Assembly: GCA_944320415.1 (NCBI GenBank)
Contig: CALUHJ010000006.1
Span: 1 to 64,000, forward strand
Source: an uncultured Bacteroidales bacterium
GTDB lineage: Bacteria > Bacteroidota > Bacteroidia > Bacteroidales > P3
Reading direction: 5' to 3'
Length of the DNA stretch: 64,000 bases
This document shows, piece after piece, positions 17,315 through 24,455 of this stretch (position 1 is its first letter; each line of letters starts with the position of its first letter). The position numbers and the translations under genes were made by a program. The notes beneath the pieces were generated by a model, which worked only from the letters and a program-made list of their open reading frames with translations, did no database searches and was not told the origin of the DNA.

Positions 17315-17932
17315 ATGAAAAGGTTTGCGATATTGTTTTTGTTTTGTATGGTTGCTGTTGGGGCCCATTCCCAAAGGCTGCTTGAGCGGGACAGTTCTTC
17401 CGTCCGCCTGAGCATGGGTGCTTTCATGGGAAGGGACTTCTGCGGATACCGTTATCTGTCCAATGACTTTGGCGTTGAATATTCCTCATGGATAACCCCA
17501 AAGGTTAACCTGCGCGTTGGTGCCGATGTCGGCTTCATACATACCGACGCTTTCAGCCAAACGGAAGACAAGGCGCCCTATTCGGACCGTTACAGGAAGA
17601 CTGCAGCCTATGCAGGTGCGGACATAGTGGTCAATCCGAGGATGATTGTAAGCGTAACGGCCTTTTTCGACAACATAAGCCTCGGAGGGCTGGACAACCG
17701 TTTCCATACGTCCAATCTTGGCACGGTTGGATTCAATGCGCGCATGCGTTACAAGCTCAAGGACGACTCTTTCATAGACCTTTCCTTGACGTTCATAGAG
17801 TCGAACAATCCTTTCTCATACCACAATCCCTATTCGTTGTACTACAACCCTTACGGTGTGGGACCGTTTTCGGGCAGGTTCCAGTCAACGTTCATGGAGG
17901 ACCTTCCGTTCACTTCTTTCTGGCTACCATAA
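17315..17932 (+). CDS. Probable outer-membrane protein of unknown function
   Basis: 205 residues with a signal peptide (MKRFAILFLFCMVAVGAHSQ). The mature part has alternating beta-strand patterns (VRLSMGAFMGRDF, LRVGADVGFIHT, AYAGADIVVNPRM) suggesting an 8-strand barrel, and ends with a Tyr/Asn/Pro-rich segment. It lies 54 bp downstream of the barrel protein at 16352-17260, probably the same operon. Its last 23 bp overlap the end of the convergent O-methyltransferase gene. I know no function for it. Confidence 0.75.
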   Translation: MKRFAILFLFCMVAVGAHSQRLLERDSSSVRLSMGAFMGRDFCGYRYLSNDFGVEYSSWITPKVNLRVGADVGFIHTDAFSQTEDKAPYSDRYRKTAAYAGADIVVNPRMIVSVTAFFDNISLGGLDNRFHTSNLGTVGFNARMRYKLKDDSFIDLSLTFIESNNPFSYHNPYSLYYNPYGVGPFSGRFQSTFMEDLPFTSFWLP

Positions 17933-18566
17933 GGCCGTCGCGTAGCGGTATTATCACTTTCTCCAACCTGTCGTCCTGACAGACCATGTCATTGAACCGC
18001 ATTATCGCCTTTGTTTCCTTGTCCGATTCATGCACCGGCAGAACCACCTTGCCATACCATAGTATGTTGTCCGCTATCATAAGGCCTCCGCTGTTCAGAC
18101 GCGATACGCACTTTTCGAAATAAAGGGGATAGTTGGCCTTGTCGGCGTCTATGAAAATCAAGTCGAAGTCTCCCTCTATTTCATCCATGACCTCAAGGGC
18201 GTTTCCGGTGTGAAGCCTTATCCTGTCGCCGTATCCGAACGATTCCGTCGTCGAAAGAATGAAATCCTTCAGCAGTGGGTCCTTTTCTATCGTGTGAACC
18301 ACTCCGCCCTCTTGCAGTCCCTCGGCCAGACAAAGGGTTGAATAAGCGGTGAAGGTGCCTATCTCCAGCACACGTTTGGGTTTGACCAGAAGGGAAAGTA
18401 TCTTCAGCAGGCTGCCCTGCCAGGAGCCGCTTATCATGTTGGGCTTTAGGAATTTGATATGGGTCTGCCTGTCGATGAAACGAAGAGCGTCCGTTTCCTT
18501 TGAGCAGTGTTTTATACAGTAGTCCTCTATCCTTTTGTCCACAAGGGGATGTATCTGTTTTTCCAT
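17910..18566 (-). CDS. Class I SAM-dependent O-methyltransferase
   Basis: 218 residues from the ATG at 18566. Member of the catechol/caffeoyl-CoA-type O-methyltransferase family (Methyltransf_3). Visible are the glycine-rich SAM loop VLEIGTFTAYSTLCLAEGL (about 66-84), the acidic motif HTIEKD, the metal-site Asp in DLIFIDADKANYPLYFE (about 135-151) and a following ADNILWYGKV. It would transfer a methyl group to a hydroxyl on a small cytoplasmic substrate that cannot be identified. The start overlaps the stop of the OmpA-domain gene by 1 bp, so it is the last gene of the cca-miaA-ompA-like run. Confidence 0.9.
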   Translation of the reverse strand: MEKQIHPLVDKRIEDYCIKHCSKETDALRFIDRQTHIKFLKPNMISGSWQGSLLKILSLLVKPKRVLEIGTFTAYSTLCLAEGLQEGGVVHTIEKDPLLKDFILSTTESFGYGDRIRLHTGNALEVMDEIEGDFDLIFIDADKANYPLYFEKCVSRLNSGGLMIADNILWYGKVVLPVHESDKETKAIMRFNDMVCQDDRLEKVIIPLRDGLMVARKK

Positions 18567-19732
18567 CACATTGAGACTATTTTGAATTCCACTCTTCTGT
18601 TCCGACTTCTGCCCTCCTCGGTTGCATTGTCGGCTATTGGACGCTTGGCTCCGTATCCCTTGAACGAAAGCCTTTTCTCGTCTATGCCCTTGCTCAAAAG
18701 ATAGTCATAGACGGCCTTTGCCCTTTCCTCGGACAGTTTCATGTTGTATCTGTCGCTTCCCTTGCTGTCGGTATGTCCCGAAAGCTCTATGCGCATGGAA
18801 GGATAAGCGTTCAGTATGTCCATAAGCTTTTTCAGTTCCATGAAACTCTGCGGCAGTATGACGCTCTTGTCAAAATCGAAAAAGATGTTCTCCAACACAA
18901 TCACCTGTCCGATTTCATATTCCTTTTCATCCTTCTTCTTCGTCACCGTTATGTTCTCGCTTATCTGTTTTTTGTCCGAACATGTCAGGCAATACAGTTC
19001 CACATCGTCAATATAATAGTACGCACCCGGCAGAATCTCCCTCAGGTATCTTGGAAAGAGCACATTGCTTTGTTCGGCCGGGTAGAAGTTACCTATCGTC
19101 AGAAATCTCTCACCGCCCTTGGCCACAAACTCCCCTTCTATCATCTGCCACTGAGCCGTATCCAACAAGGGTTTGTCAAAAGGATTAACCACCTGCGGCT
19201 CGAATATCTTGGCTATTTCCTGCCTTACCCCGTTGTTGTAGCTTTTCTTGGAATTGTTCGTAAGCAATTCTCTCGTCCCGTCCTTTATCCTGTAATCGGT
19301 AAACAAGCCTCCTATCGTCGCAACGGCACCGGTGGAATACTCCGAAAGGCTTACCCAGAATCTGAGCCTGTAACGCTCTCCCGCCTCCAAGGGATATTTC
19401 AACTCGGTCTGTATGTACTCCCTGTAATCGGTCTTGGAAACATATATTCCGACCATTGCCTGCCCCGTCCTGGGATACTGGTATCCCAACTTGTTCTTCG
19501 GCACCCTGCACTGCCTTCCCCCGCAGGGGTGATAATAGTCCGAGGAACCTCCCGTGGGCTGCCACCACGCCTCTACCTCCATCATCTGCCCGTAAGGCTC
19601 TATCCTCTGGGGACAATAGAAATGATCCTCAAAAGAACCGTTGAATATCAGGTTCTCCTTCTCTTCCTGTTGGGAAAACGTCTCGTTCGCCGCCAACAGT
19701 GACAAAAACAATAATGCTATATTCCTAACCAT
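18566..19732 (-). CDS. OmpA-domain protein with N-terminal carbohydrate-binding-like region
   Basis: 388 residues from the ATG at 19732, which lies inside the end of miaA (16-bp overlap). Signal peptide at 1-20 (NIALLFLSLLAANETFSQ). Residues about 25-240 form a beta-sandwich-like region (LIFNGSFEDHFYCPQ ... YYIDDVELYCLTC), a layout seen in secreted Bacteroidetes proteins with jelly-roll, galactose-binding-like folds. The C-terminal 110 residues are an OmpA_C peptidoglycan-binding domain (NIFFDFDKSVILPQS, ELSGHTDSKGSDRYN, LSEERAKAVYDYLLS, RNRRVEFKI). It probably tethers an outer-membrane or periplasmic structure to the cell wall. The ligand of the first domain is unknown. Confidence 0.85.
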   Translation of the reverse strand: MVRNIALLFLSLLAANETFSQQEEKENLIFNGSFEDHFYCPQRIEPYGQMMEVEAWWQPTGGSSDYYHPCGGRQCRVPKNKLGYQYPRTGQAMVGIYVSKTDYREYIQTELKYPLEAGERYRLRFWVSLSEYSTGAVATIGGLFTDYRIKDGTRELLTNNSKKSYNNGVRQEIAKIFEPQVVNPFDKPLLDTAQWQMIEGEFVAKGGERFLTIGNFYPAEQSNVLFPRYLREILPGAYYYIDDVELYCLTCSDKKQISENITVTKKKDEKEYEIGQVIVLENIFFDFDKSVILPQSFMELKKLMDILNAYPSMRIELSGHTDSKGSDRYNMKLSEERAKAVYDYLLSKGIDEKRLSFKGYGAKRPIADNATEEGRSRNRRVEFKIVSM

Positions 19733-20610
19733 TGCCAATCCATTCCTTTTCCGGCATCAATCCAATGAATCTGCCTGTCCTTGCAGAACCATGTCATTTG
19801 ACGCTTGGCATATCTGCGCGTGTTTATCTTTATGTTCTCCGTTGCCTGTTCCAATGTCACCTTACCGTCGAAGTATTCGAACAGCTCCTTGTAGCCTACG
19901 GTGTTCAAGGCCTGAAGATGTCTGTAAGGCAAAAGGCCTTCCGCCTCCTTCAAAAGCCCCTCACGCATCATAAGGTCAACCCTCTTGTATATCCTTTCCA
20001 ACAGTTCGTCTCTTTCCCTCCTTATTCCTATCTTCACTATCTCGAATGCTCGTTCCTTACTGCCCCCCGTGCGAAAGGAAGAATAAGGCCTGCCGCTCGT
20101 TCTGCAAACCTCAAGGGCTCGTATGAGCCTTATGTGGTTCTGTCTGTCAACAATCCGCCAGTATTCCGGGTCTCTGGCCTGAAGCTCCCTTTGCAACGGC
20201 TCTATGCCTTGTGTGACGAACAGCTCGTTCAGCTCCATGCGCACCTTTGCGTCGGATTCGGGCATAAGGTCCAGCCCTTCGCACACCGCCTTGATGTACA
20301 AGCCGCTGCCGCCCGTAAGTATGGCCGTGTCATGTTCGGAAAATATCCTCTCCAACTCTCTCATCGCGTCATGCTCGTACCGCGCCACGTTGTATGGCTC
20401 ACAAACCGATATGTGCCCTACAAGGTTGTGTTTGGCCATTTGCAACTCCTGCTCCGAGGGACTGGCAACGCCTATCTTCAACTCCCTGTAAAACTGTCTC
20501 GAATCGGCAGACACAATCTCCGTATCCAGCCTTCTGGCCAGCTCTATGCTCATCGCCGTCTTGCCCGAAGCGGTCGGGCCCGCCACAACTATCAACCGTT
20601 TGTCCTTCAT
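19717..20610 (-). CDS. miaA: tRNA dimethylallyltransferase
   Basis: 297 residues. It transfers a dimethylallyl group to A37 of tRNAs that read codons starting with U. Motifs seen: P-loop VVAGPTASGKTAMSIELARR (9-28), SADSRQFYRELKIGVASP (35-52), the HN/LVGHISV segment, ILTGGSGLYIKAVCEGLD, and RRYAKRQMTWFCKDRQIHW near the C-terminus. All core residues look intact. It overlaps cca by 4 bp (ATGA) upstream and the OmpA-domain gene by 16 bp downstream, so the tRNA-maturation genes share one transcript. Confidence 0.97.
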   Translation of the reverse strand: MKDKRLIVVAGPTASGKTAMSIELARRLDTEIVSADSRQFYRELKIGVASPSEQELQMAKHNLVGHISVCEPYNVARYEHDAMRELERIFSEHDTAILTGGSGLYIKAVCEGLDLMPESDAKVRMELNELFVTQGIEPLQRELQARDPEYWRIVDRQNHIRLIRALEVCRTSGRPYSSFRTGGSKERAFEIVKIGIRRERDELLERIYKRVDLMMREGLLKEAEGLLPYRHLQALNTVGYKELFEYFDGKVTLEQATENIKINTRRYAKRQMTWFCKDRQIHWIDAGKGMDWQWLGI

Positions 20611-22037
20611 CTGCGTTTTAGTCCGAGTTTTTCAGCCTCGGCATGCATCAGTTCCAAGGCCGCCTCCCGCTCGTTCGGGATAAGCCCGTCCAATATGGCA
20701 TCCTTTATCCTGGTCTTTATCACCCCTATCTCCCTGCAAGGACTTACATCATACATCTCCATGATGTCCTCCCCGCTTACCGGAGGCTGGAAATTCCTTA
20801 TCCTGTCCTTCTCCTCTATCTCGACTATCTTCCGCTTCACTATCTCGAAGTTGTGCATGTACTGCCGCACCTTGTTGTAGTTCTTGGAGGTTATGTCCGC
20901 CTGACAAAGCGTTATAAGGTCGTCTATGTCCTCTCCGGCATCGAAGACAAGGCGTCTGACGGCCGAATCCGTCACAACGTCCTCGGCCAGAACGATAGGA
21001 CGCAAGTGAAGGCTTACGAGCTTTTCCACATATTTCATCTTGTCGTTCAAAGGCAGGCGAAGACGCTTGAAGATATGCCTTACCATCCTGCTGCCCTTCA
21101 GTTCGTGCCCGTGAAACGAAAAACCCGTACGGCTGTCGAACTTCTTGCAATAGGGCTTTCCTATGTCGTGCAGTATGGCCGCCCAACGCAAATAGAGGTT
21201 GTCCGTCTTCTTCGATATGTTGTCCAAAACCTCGAGGGCATGCTTGAAGTTGTCCTTGTGCGTCTTTTCACCCACCGACTCCGTACCCTTGAGACGGACA
21301 AGCTCGGGCAGAATCCTCTCAAGCAGTCCGCACTTGTCCATAAGCCTGAAACCCATTGAGGGATGCGGTGAAAGAATCATCTTGTTTATCTCTTCGATAT
21401 TCCTCTCCATTGACACGATTTCTATTCTGTGGGCATTGCGTGCTATGGCCTCGAACGTATGGTCGGCTATTGAAAAGTCCAGTTGGCATGCAAAACGTAT
21501 GGCACGGAGCATACGCAAGGGGTCATCCGAAAAGGTTATGTCCGCATCGCGCGGAGTCTGTATGATATGGTTTTCAATGTCCCTTATTCCGTCGAAAGGG
21601 TCCAAAAGAAGACCGAAACGTTCCCTGTTCAGACAAATCGCCAGTGCGTTTATGGTGAAATCCCTCCTGTTCTGGTCGTCTTCCAATGAGCCGTTCTCCA
21701 CAACGGGTTTGCGGGAGTTGCGGTTGTAGCTTTCCTTCCTTGCGCCGACAAACTCCAGCTGCCATTGCTTTCCCCCTTCGGTGAAATGAAGCATTGCAGT
21801 GCCGAAATTCCTGAACACGGACACTGCCGAGGATTTGTTGCCCAAAGCCTCGTGCACCTTTTCCGCCAGCTCTATCCCGCTGCCTATGGTGACTATGTCT
21901 ATGTCCACGCAGGGGCGGTGCATTATGCAGTCCCTGACAAAGCCGCCAACGACATATGTTTCCATATTCAGTTCGTCGGCCACCCGCCCAAGAGTGCCGA
22001 ATATGGGAGAATCCAGTTTCCCGCTCAAATTTGCCAT
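20607..22037 (-). CDS. cca: CCA tRNA nucleotidyltransferase with HD domain
   Basis: 476 residues. The N-terminal polymerase-beta-like domain has YVVGGFVRDCIM and the catalytic VDIDIVTIG (about 30-53). The RRDFTINALA motif and the RNA-binding helical region (DDPLRMLRAIRFACQ) follow. A C-terminal HD phosphohydrolase domain carries AAILHDIGKPYCKK (His-Asp near 285). The enzyme adds or repairs the 3' CCA of tRNAs; none of the four tRNA genes in this window encodes CCA, so it is needed. A TACTTTTG element at 22042-22049 ends only four bases before the start codon, so the mRNA should be leaderless or nearly so. Confidence 0.95.
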   Translation of the reverse strand: MANLSGKLDSPIFGTLGRVADELNMETYVVGGFVRDCIMHRPCVDIDIVTIGSGIELAEKVHEALGNKSSAVSVFRNFGTAMLHFTEGGKQWQLEFVGARKESYNRNSRKPVVENGSLEDDQNRRDFTINALAICLNRERFGLLLDPFDGIRDIENHIIQTPRDADITFSDDPLRMLRAIRFACQLDFSIADHTFEAIARNAHRIEIVSMERNIEEINKMILSPHPSMGFRLMDKCGLLERILPELVRLKGTESVGEKTHKDNFKHALEVLDNISKKTDNLYLRWAAILHDIGKPYCKKFDSRTGFSFHGHELKGSRMVRHIFKRLRLPLNDKMKYVEKLVSLHLRPIVLAEDVVTDSAVRRLVFDAGEDIDDLITLCQADITSKNYNKVRQYMHNFEIVKRKIVEIEEKDRIRNFQPPVSGEDIMEMYDVSPCREIGVIKTRIKDAILDGLIPNEREAALELMHAEAEKLGLKRR

Positions 22038-22041
22038 AATG

Positions 22042-22049
22042 CAAAAGTA
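22042..22049 (-). promoter_or_regulatory. TAnnTTTG promoter element for cca-miaA, adjacent to the start codon
   Basis: Reverse-strand TACTTTTG. With a usual 4-7 bp to the transcription start, the transcript begins at or within a base or two of the ATG at 22037. Confidence 0.55.
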
Positions 22050-22080
22050 GGAAATTTATTCCAATCCCAACAGTACAAAA

Positions 22081-22160
22081 CCCTTTTCTGAAAACAAAAA
22101 AATCTTTTCTGAATCCGTTTTTTTCTTTTCTGAATCCATTTTACGCTTTTCTGAAAAGGG
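22081..22160. repeat. 21-bp-periodic TTTTCTGAA repeat, copy 4 (best array)
   Basis: Four TTTTCTGAA units start at 22084, 22105, 22126 and 22147, exactly 21 bp apart, between CCCTTTTC and GAAAAGGG ends. Bases 22104-22134 are identical to 31939-31969 and 47544-47574 and to the complement of 63492-63522. The array lies between the divergent cca and kbl promoters, 35 bp from one and 49 bp from the other. Confidence 0.85.
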
Positions 22161-22208
22161 AAAAAGAAAAAAAATACGTTTTTTGTTGGCTTTGTAATCA
22201 ACAAATAT

Positions 22209-22216
22209 TACTTTTG
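22209..22216 (+). promoter_or_regulatory. TAnnTTTG promoter element for kbl
   Basis: TACTTTTG, 38 bp before the kbl start codon. Confidence 0.55.
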
Positions 22217-22254
22217 CAGGACGTTTTGGAAATAAAGATTAAAGTTTAACGGAT

Positions 22255-23445
22255 ATGTACAACAATTTTCAGAAGTATCTACAGGAAGAGATACAAGGCA
22301 TTAAAGATGCAGGTCTTTACAAGAACGAAAGAGTGATAGTGACGCCACAGTCGGCCGCAATCAAGACGGCGGAAGCGGGAGACGTGTTGAATTTCTGCGC
22401 CAACAACTATCTTGGTCTTGCAGACAGCAAGATACTTATCGATGCGGCAAAGAAAGCCATGGATGAAAGAGGCTACGGAATGAGTTCGGTGCGTTTCATC
22501 TGCGGAACAGGCGATTTGCACAAGGAACTCGAAAGAAAGATTGCGGAGTTCTTCGGAACGGAAGACACAATCCTTTATGCCGCATGTTTCGATGCCAACG
22601 GAGGAGTGTTCGAACCTTTGTTGAACGAACAGGATGCAATCATCTCCGACGCCTTGAACCATGCCTCCATCATAGACGGCGTACGTCTTTGCAAGGCACA
22701 GCGTTTCCGTTATGCCAATGCCGACATGGAGGATTTGGAAAAGCAACTGCAAGAGGCGCAAAAGTGCCGTTTCCGTCTGATAGTTACGGACGGTGTGTTC
22801 TCAATGGACGGCAACGTGGCTCCTTTGGACAAGATATACGCTCTTGCACAGAAATACGATGCCATGGTTATGGTTGACGAGAGCCACTCGGCAGGTGTTG
22901 TGGGCAAAACGGGACGAGGAACTACCGAACAGTACGACCTCAGAGGCAAGATAGAAATACTTACCGGTACTTTGGGTAAGGCATTCGGCGGTGCGATAGG
23001 CGGATTCACCACCGGAAAGAAGGAAATAATAGAGATGTTGCGTCAACGCTCCAGACCTTACCTTTTCTCCAACTCAATTCCTCCAATGGTTGCCGCAGCC
23101 GGCATTGCGATGTTCAACCTCATAGACAAGACCAACGACCTTCAGGACAAGTTGCACGGCAATACGGATTACTTCGTAAAGAAGATGAAGGAAGCCGGCT
23201 TCGACATAAAACCGACCCAGTCGGCAATATGTGCGGTGATGCTTTACGACGCAAAGCTTTCGCAGGACTTTGCTGCCGAATTGCAGAAGGAAGGAATATA
23301 CGTGACAGGTTTTTATTATCCTGTAGTGCCTAAGGGACAGGCAAGAATAAGGGTTCAGGTTTCCGCAGCGCATGAAAAGGAACACCTTGACAAGTGTATT
23401 GCCGCCTTCACCAAGATTGGAAAACAATTGGGCGTGATAAAATAA
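22255..23445 (+). CDS. kbl: Glycine C-acetyltransferase (2-amino-3-ketobutyrate CoA ligase)
   Basis: 396 residues. PLP enzyme of the alpha-oxoamine synthase family that cleaves 2-amino-3-ketobutyrate with CoA into glycine and acetyl-CoA, the second step of threonine breakdown. Motifs: FCANNYLGLAD, SVRFICGTGDLHKELE, the PLP-contact VDESHSAGVVG and the Schiff-base Lys in GTLGKAFGGAIGGF (about residue 242). Family members that make 8-amino-7-oxononanoate share this fold, but the close match to Kbl and the nearby tdh support Kbl. tdh lies 3.2 kb downstream rather than adjacent, with three unrelated genes between. Confidence 0.95.
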   Translation: MYNNFQKYLQEEIQGIKDAGLYKNERVIVTPQSAAIKTAEAGDVLNFCANNYLGLADSKILIDAAKKAMDERGYGMSSVRFICGTGDLHKELERKIAEFFGTEDTILYAACFDANGGVFEPLLNEQDAIISDALNHASIIDGVRLCKAQRFRYANADMEDLEKQLQEAQKCRFRLIVTDGVFSMDGNVAPLDKIYALAQKYDAMVMVDESHSAGVVGKTGRGTTEQYDLRGKIEILTGTLGKAFGGAIGGFTTGKKEIIEMLRQRSRPYLFSNSIPPMVAAAGIAMFNLIDKTNDLQDKLHGNTDYFVKKMKEAGFDIKPTQSAICAVMLYDAKLSQDFAAELQKEGIYVTGFYYPVVPKGQARIRVQVSAAHEKEHLDKCIAAFTKIGKQLGVIK

Positions 23446-23471
23446 GACGGACACAATACAAGGATTAGTCC
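23444..23471 (+). repeat. 28-bp direct repeat, copy 1 (kbl 3' end)
   Basis: Begins just at the kbl stop codon and is identical over 28 bp to 24351-24378. Weaker similarity (GGCGT ... AAAA) extends about 15 bp into the end of kbl. Both copies sit immediately before a hairpin terminator. Confidence 0.9.
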
Positions 23472-23474
23472 GCA

Positions 23475-23514
23475 TAAAAAAAAGAAACGATTGAATAATC
23501 GTTTCTTTTTTTTT
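23475..23514 (+). terminator. Terminator of kbl
   Basis: Hairpin AAAGAAACGATT / AATCGTTTCTTT (23481-23492 and 23497-23508) with a GAAT loop and a long T run. Confidence 0.8.
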
Positions 23515-23712
23515 ATACATGTGAGTATACAAGCCTGAGATTAAAAGCATTACTTTTTGTCATTACAAAAAGAACAAGCAAACAAAAAGATAAAACCAAA
23601 AAAAACTTCATTTTATTTGGTTTATTCAAGAATTTATTGTAATATTGCAACGTTGAATATAACAACATCCGGATTGTTGTAAAATGTATGTTTAATTTAA
23701 AATCACAAGACA

Positions 23713-23766
23713 ATGAAAAATAAGTTTTTTTTTGCAGCGGTCTTGACTCTTTTGGCAATTGGTTAA
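23713..23766 (+). pseudogene. Possible vestige of a small secreted peptide gene
   Basis: ATG at 23713 opens a signal-peptide-like run (MKNKFFFAAVLTLLAIG) that stops at a TAA after 17 codons. The start resembles short Bacteroidetes secreted peptides such as the NVEALA group, but no downstream frame continues it convincingly. It may be a decayed gene or chance. Nothing else is recognisable in the 400-bp gap 23446-23845 apart from the repeat copy and the kbl terminator. Confidence 0.25.
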
Positions 23767-23845
23767 AGTCCAATGAATGTAAGGATTTATTGGATATCGT
23801 AAACAAATATTTAAGTTTAATCAAATTAAAAACAAGATCTCAATT

Positions 23846-24277
23846 ATGAAGAAATTATTTAGTTTTTTAGCAGTATCCGTTTTATGTAGCGTAGCAATAT
23901 TTGCGCAGGATGTTAATGGTAGATATGTATTGGATAAAGGAAATTCCAATTTGGTGGAGTATATTTCCGAAACCGCTGAATCCAATGGAACAATCTTTGC
24001 CATGTATCTCATTTTGGATAAAAAAACCAGAGAGGAGGTTTCATCTTTTCTTTATGATAAGGCAGTGCCTACTGAACTTGTCATTAAAAACGACAAGATG
24101 ACCTTTGTCTTTCCTGATAAGACAGAAGTGTCGAACAATATTGACATCAATAAAGAAAGCAAGAATCCTTCATTGACTGTTTTGGACAAAAAGGGTTCTG
24201 ATAATATGGACATCATAATCAAATCCGACAAGGTACAAAAGTTAGATTGGCACGGCATAGTCTATGTAAAAAAATAA
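23846..24277 (+). CDS. Small secreted protein of unknown function
   Basis: 143 residues with a signal peptide (MKKLFSFLAVSVLCSVAIFAQ). The mature 120-residue part begins DVNGRYVLDKGNSNLVEYI, looks like a small beta-barrel or beta-sandwich, contains many Lys/Asp/Asn, lacks Cys and ends WHGIVYVKK. The A/T-rich codon use differs from the flanking kbl and tdh. It lies inside the segment bracketed by the 28-bp direct repeats (23444-23471 and 24351-24378) and has its own terminator, which suggests an inserted or duplicated cassette. I recognise no family. Confidence 0.7.
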   Translation: MKKLFSFLAVSVLCSVAIFAQDVNGRYVLDKGNSNLVEYISETAESNGTIFAMYLILDKKTREEVSSFLYDKAVPTELVIKNDKMTFVFPDKTEVSNNIDINKESKNPSLTVLDKKGSDNMDIIIKSDKVQKLDWHGIVYVKK

Positions 24278-24350
24278 GGACAACCGTAAGATTGTGTTTT
24301 ACCAAAATAGATAACAATCCGGAGAATATCTCATTTTGGCGTATTAAAAC

Positions 24351-24378
24351 AAGACGGACACAATACAAGGATTAGTCC
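24351..24378 (+). repeat. 28-bp direct repeat, copy 2
   Basis: Identical to 23444-23471, 907 bp away, and again directly before a terminator hairpin. It is preceded by a degenerate copy of the last bases of kbl (GGCGT then an A-rich run). Confidence 0.9.
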
Positions 24379-24382
24379 TTAT

Positions 24383-24432
24383 AAAAGAGCAACCGACCTC
24401 AAAGGAATTTTGAAGGTCGGTTGCTCTTTTTT
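24383..24432. terminator. Bidirectional terminator between the 23846 and 24456 genes
   Basis: Long hairpin with arms around AAAGAGCAACCGACCT (24384-24399) and its complement ending at 24429, with A/T tracts on both sides, between converging genes. Confidence 0.8.
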
Positions 24433-24455
24433 CATTAAGAATATTCAAATAACGA

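Noticed and set aside
23513..23824. Reverse-strand frame of 103 codons containing a hydrophobic run (MKFFLVLSFCLLVLFVMTK)
   Set aside because: No promoter match, low-complexity A/T-rich DNA, overlaps the kbl terminator region and has no convincing start. A tiny 32-residue peptide from the internal Met cannot be excluded.
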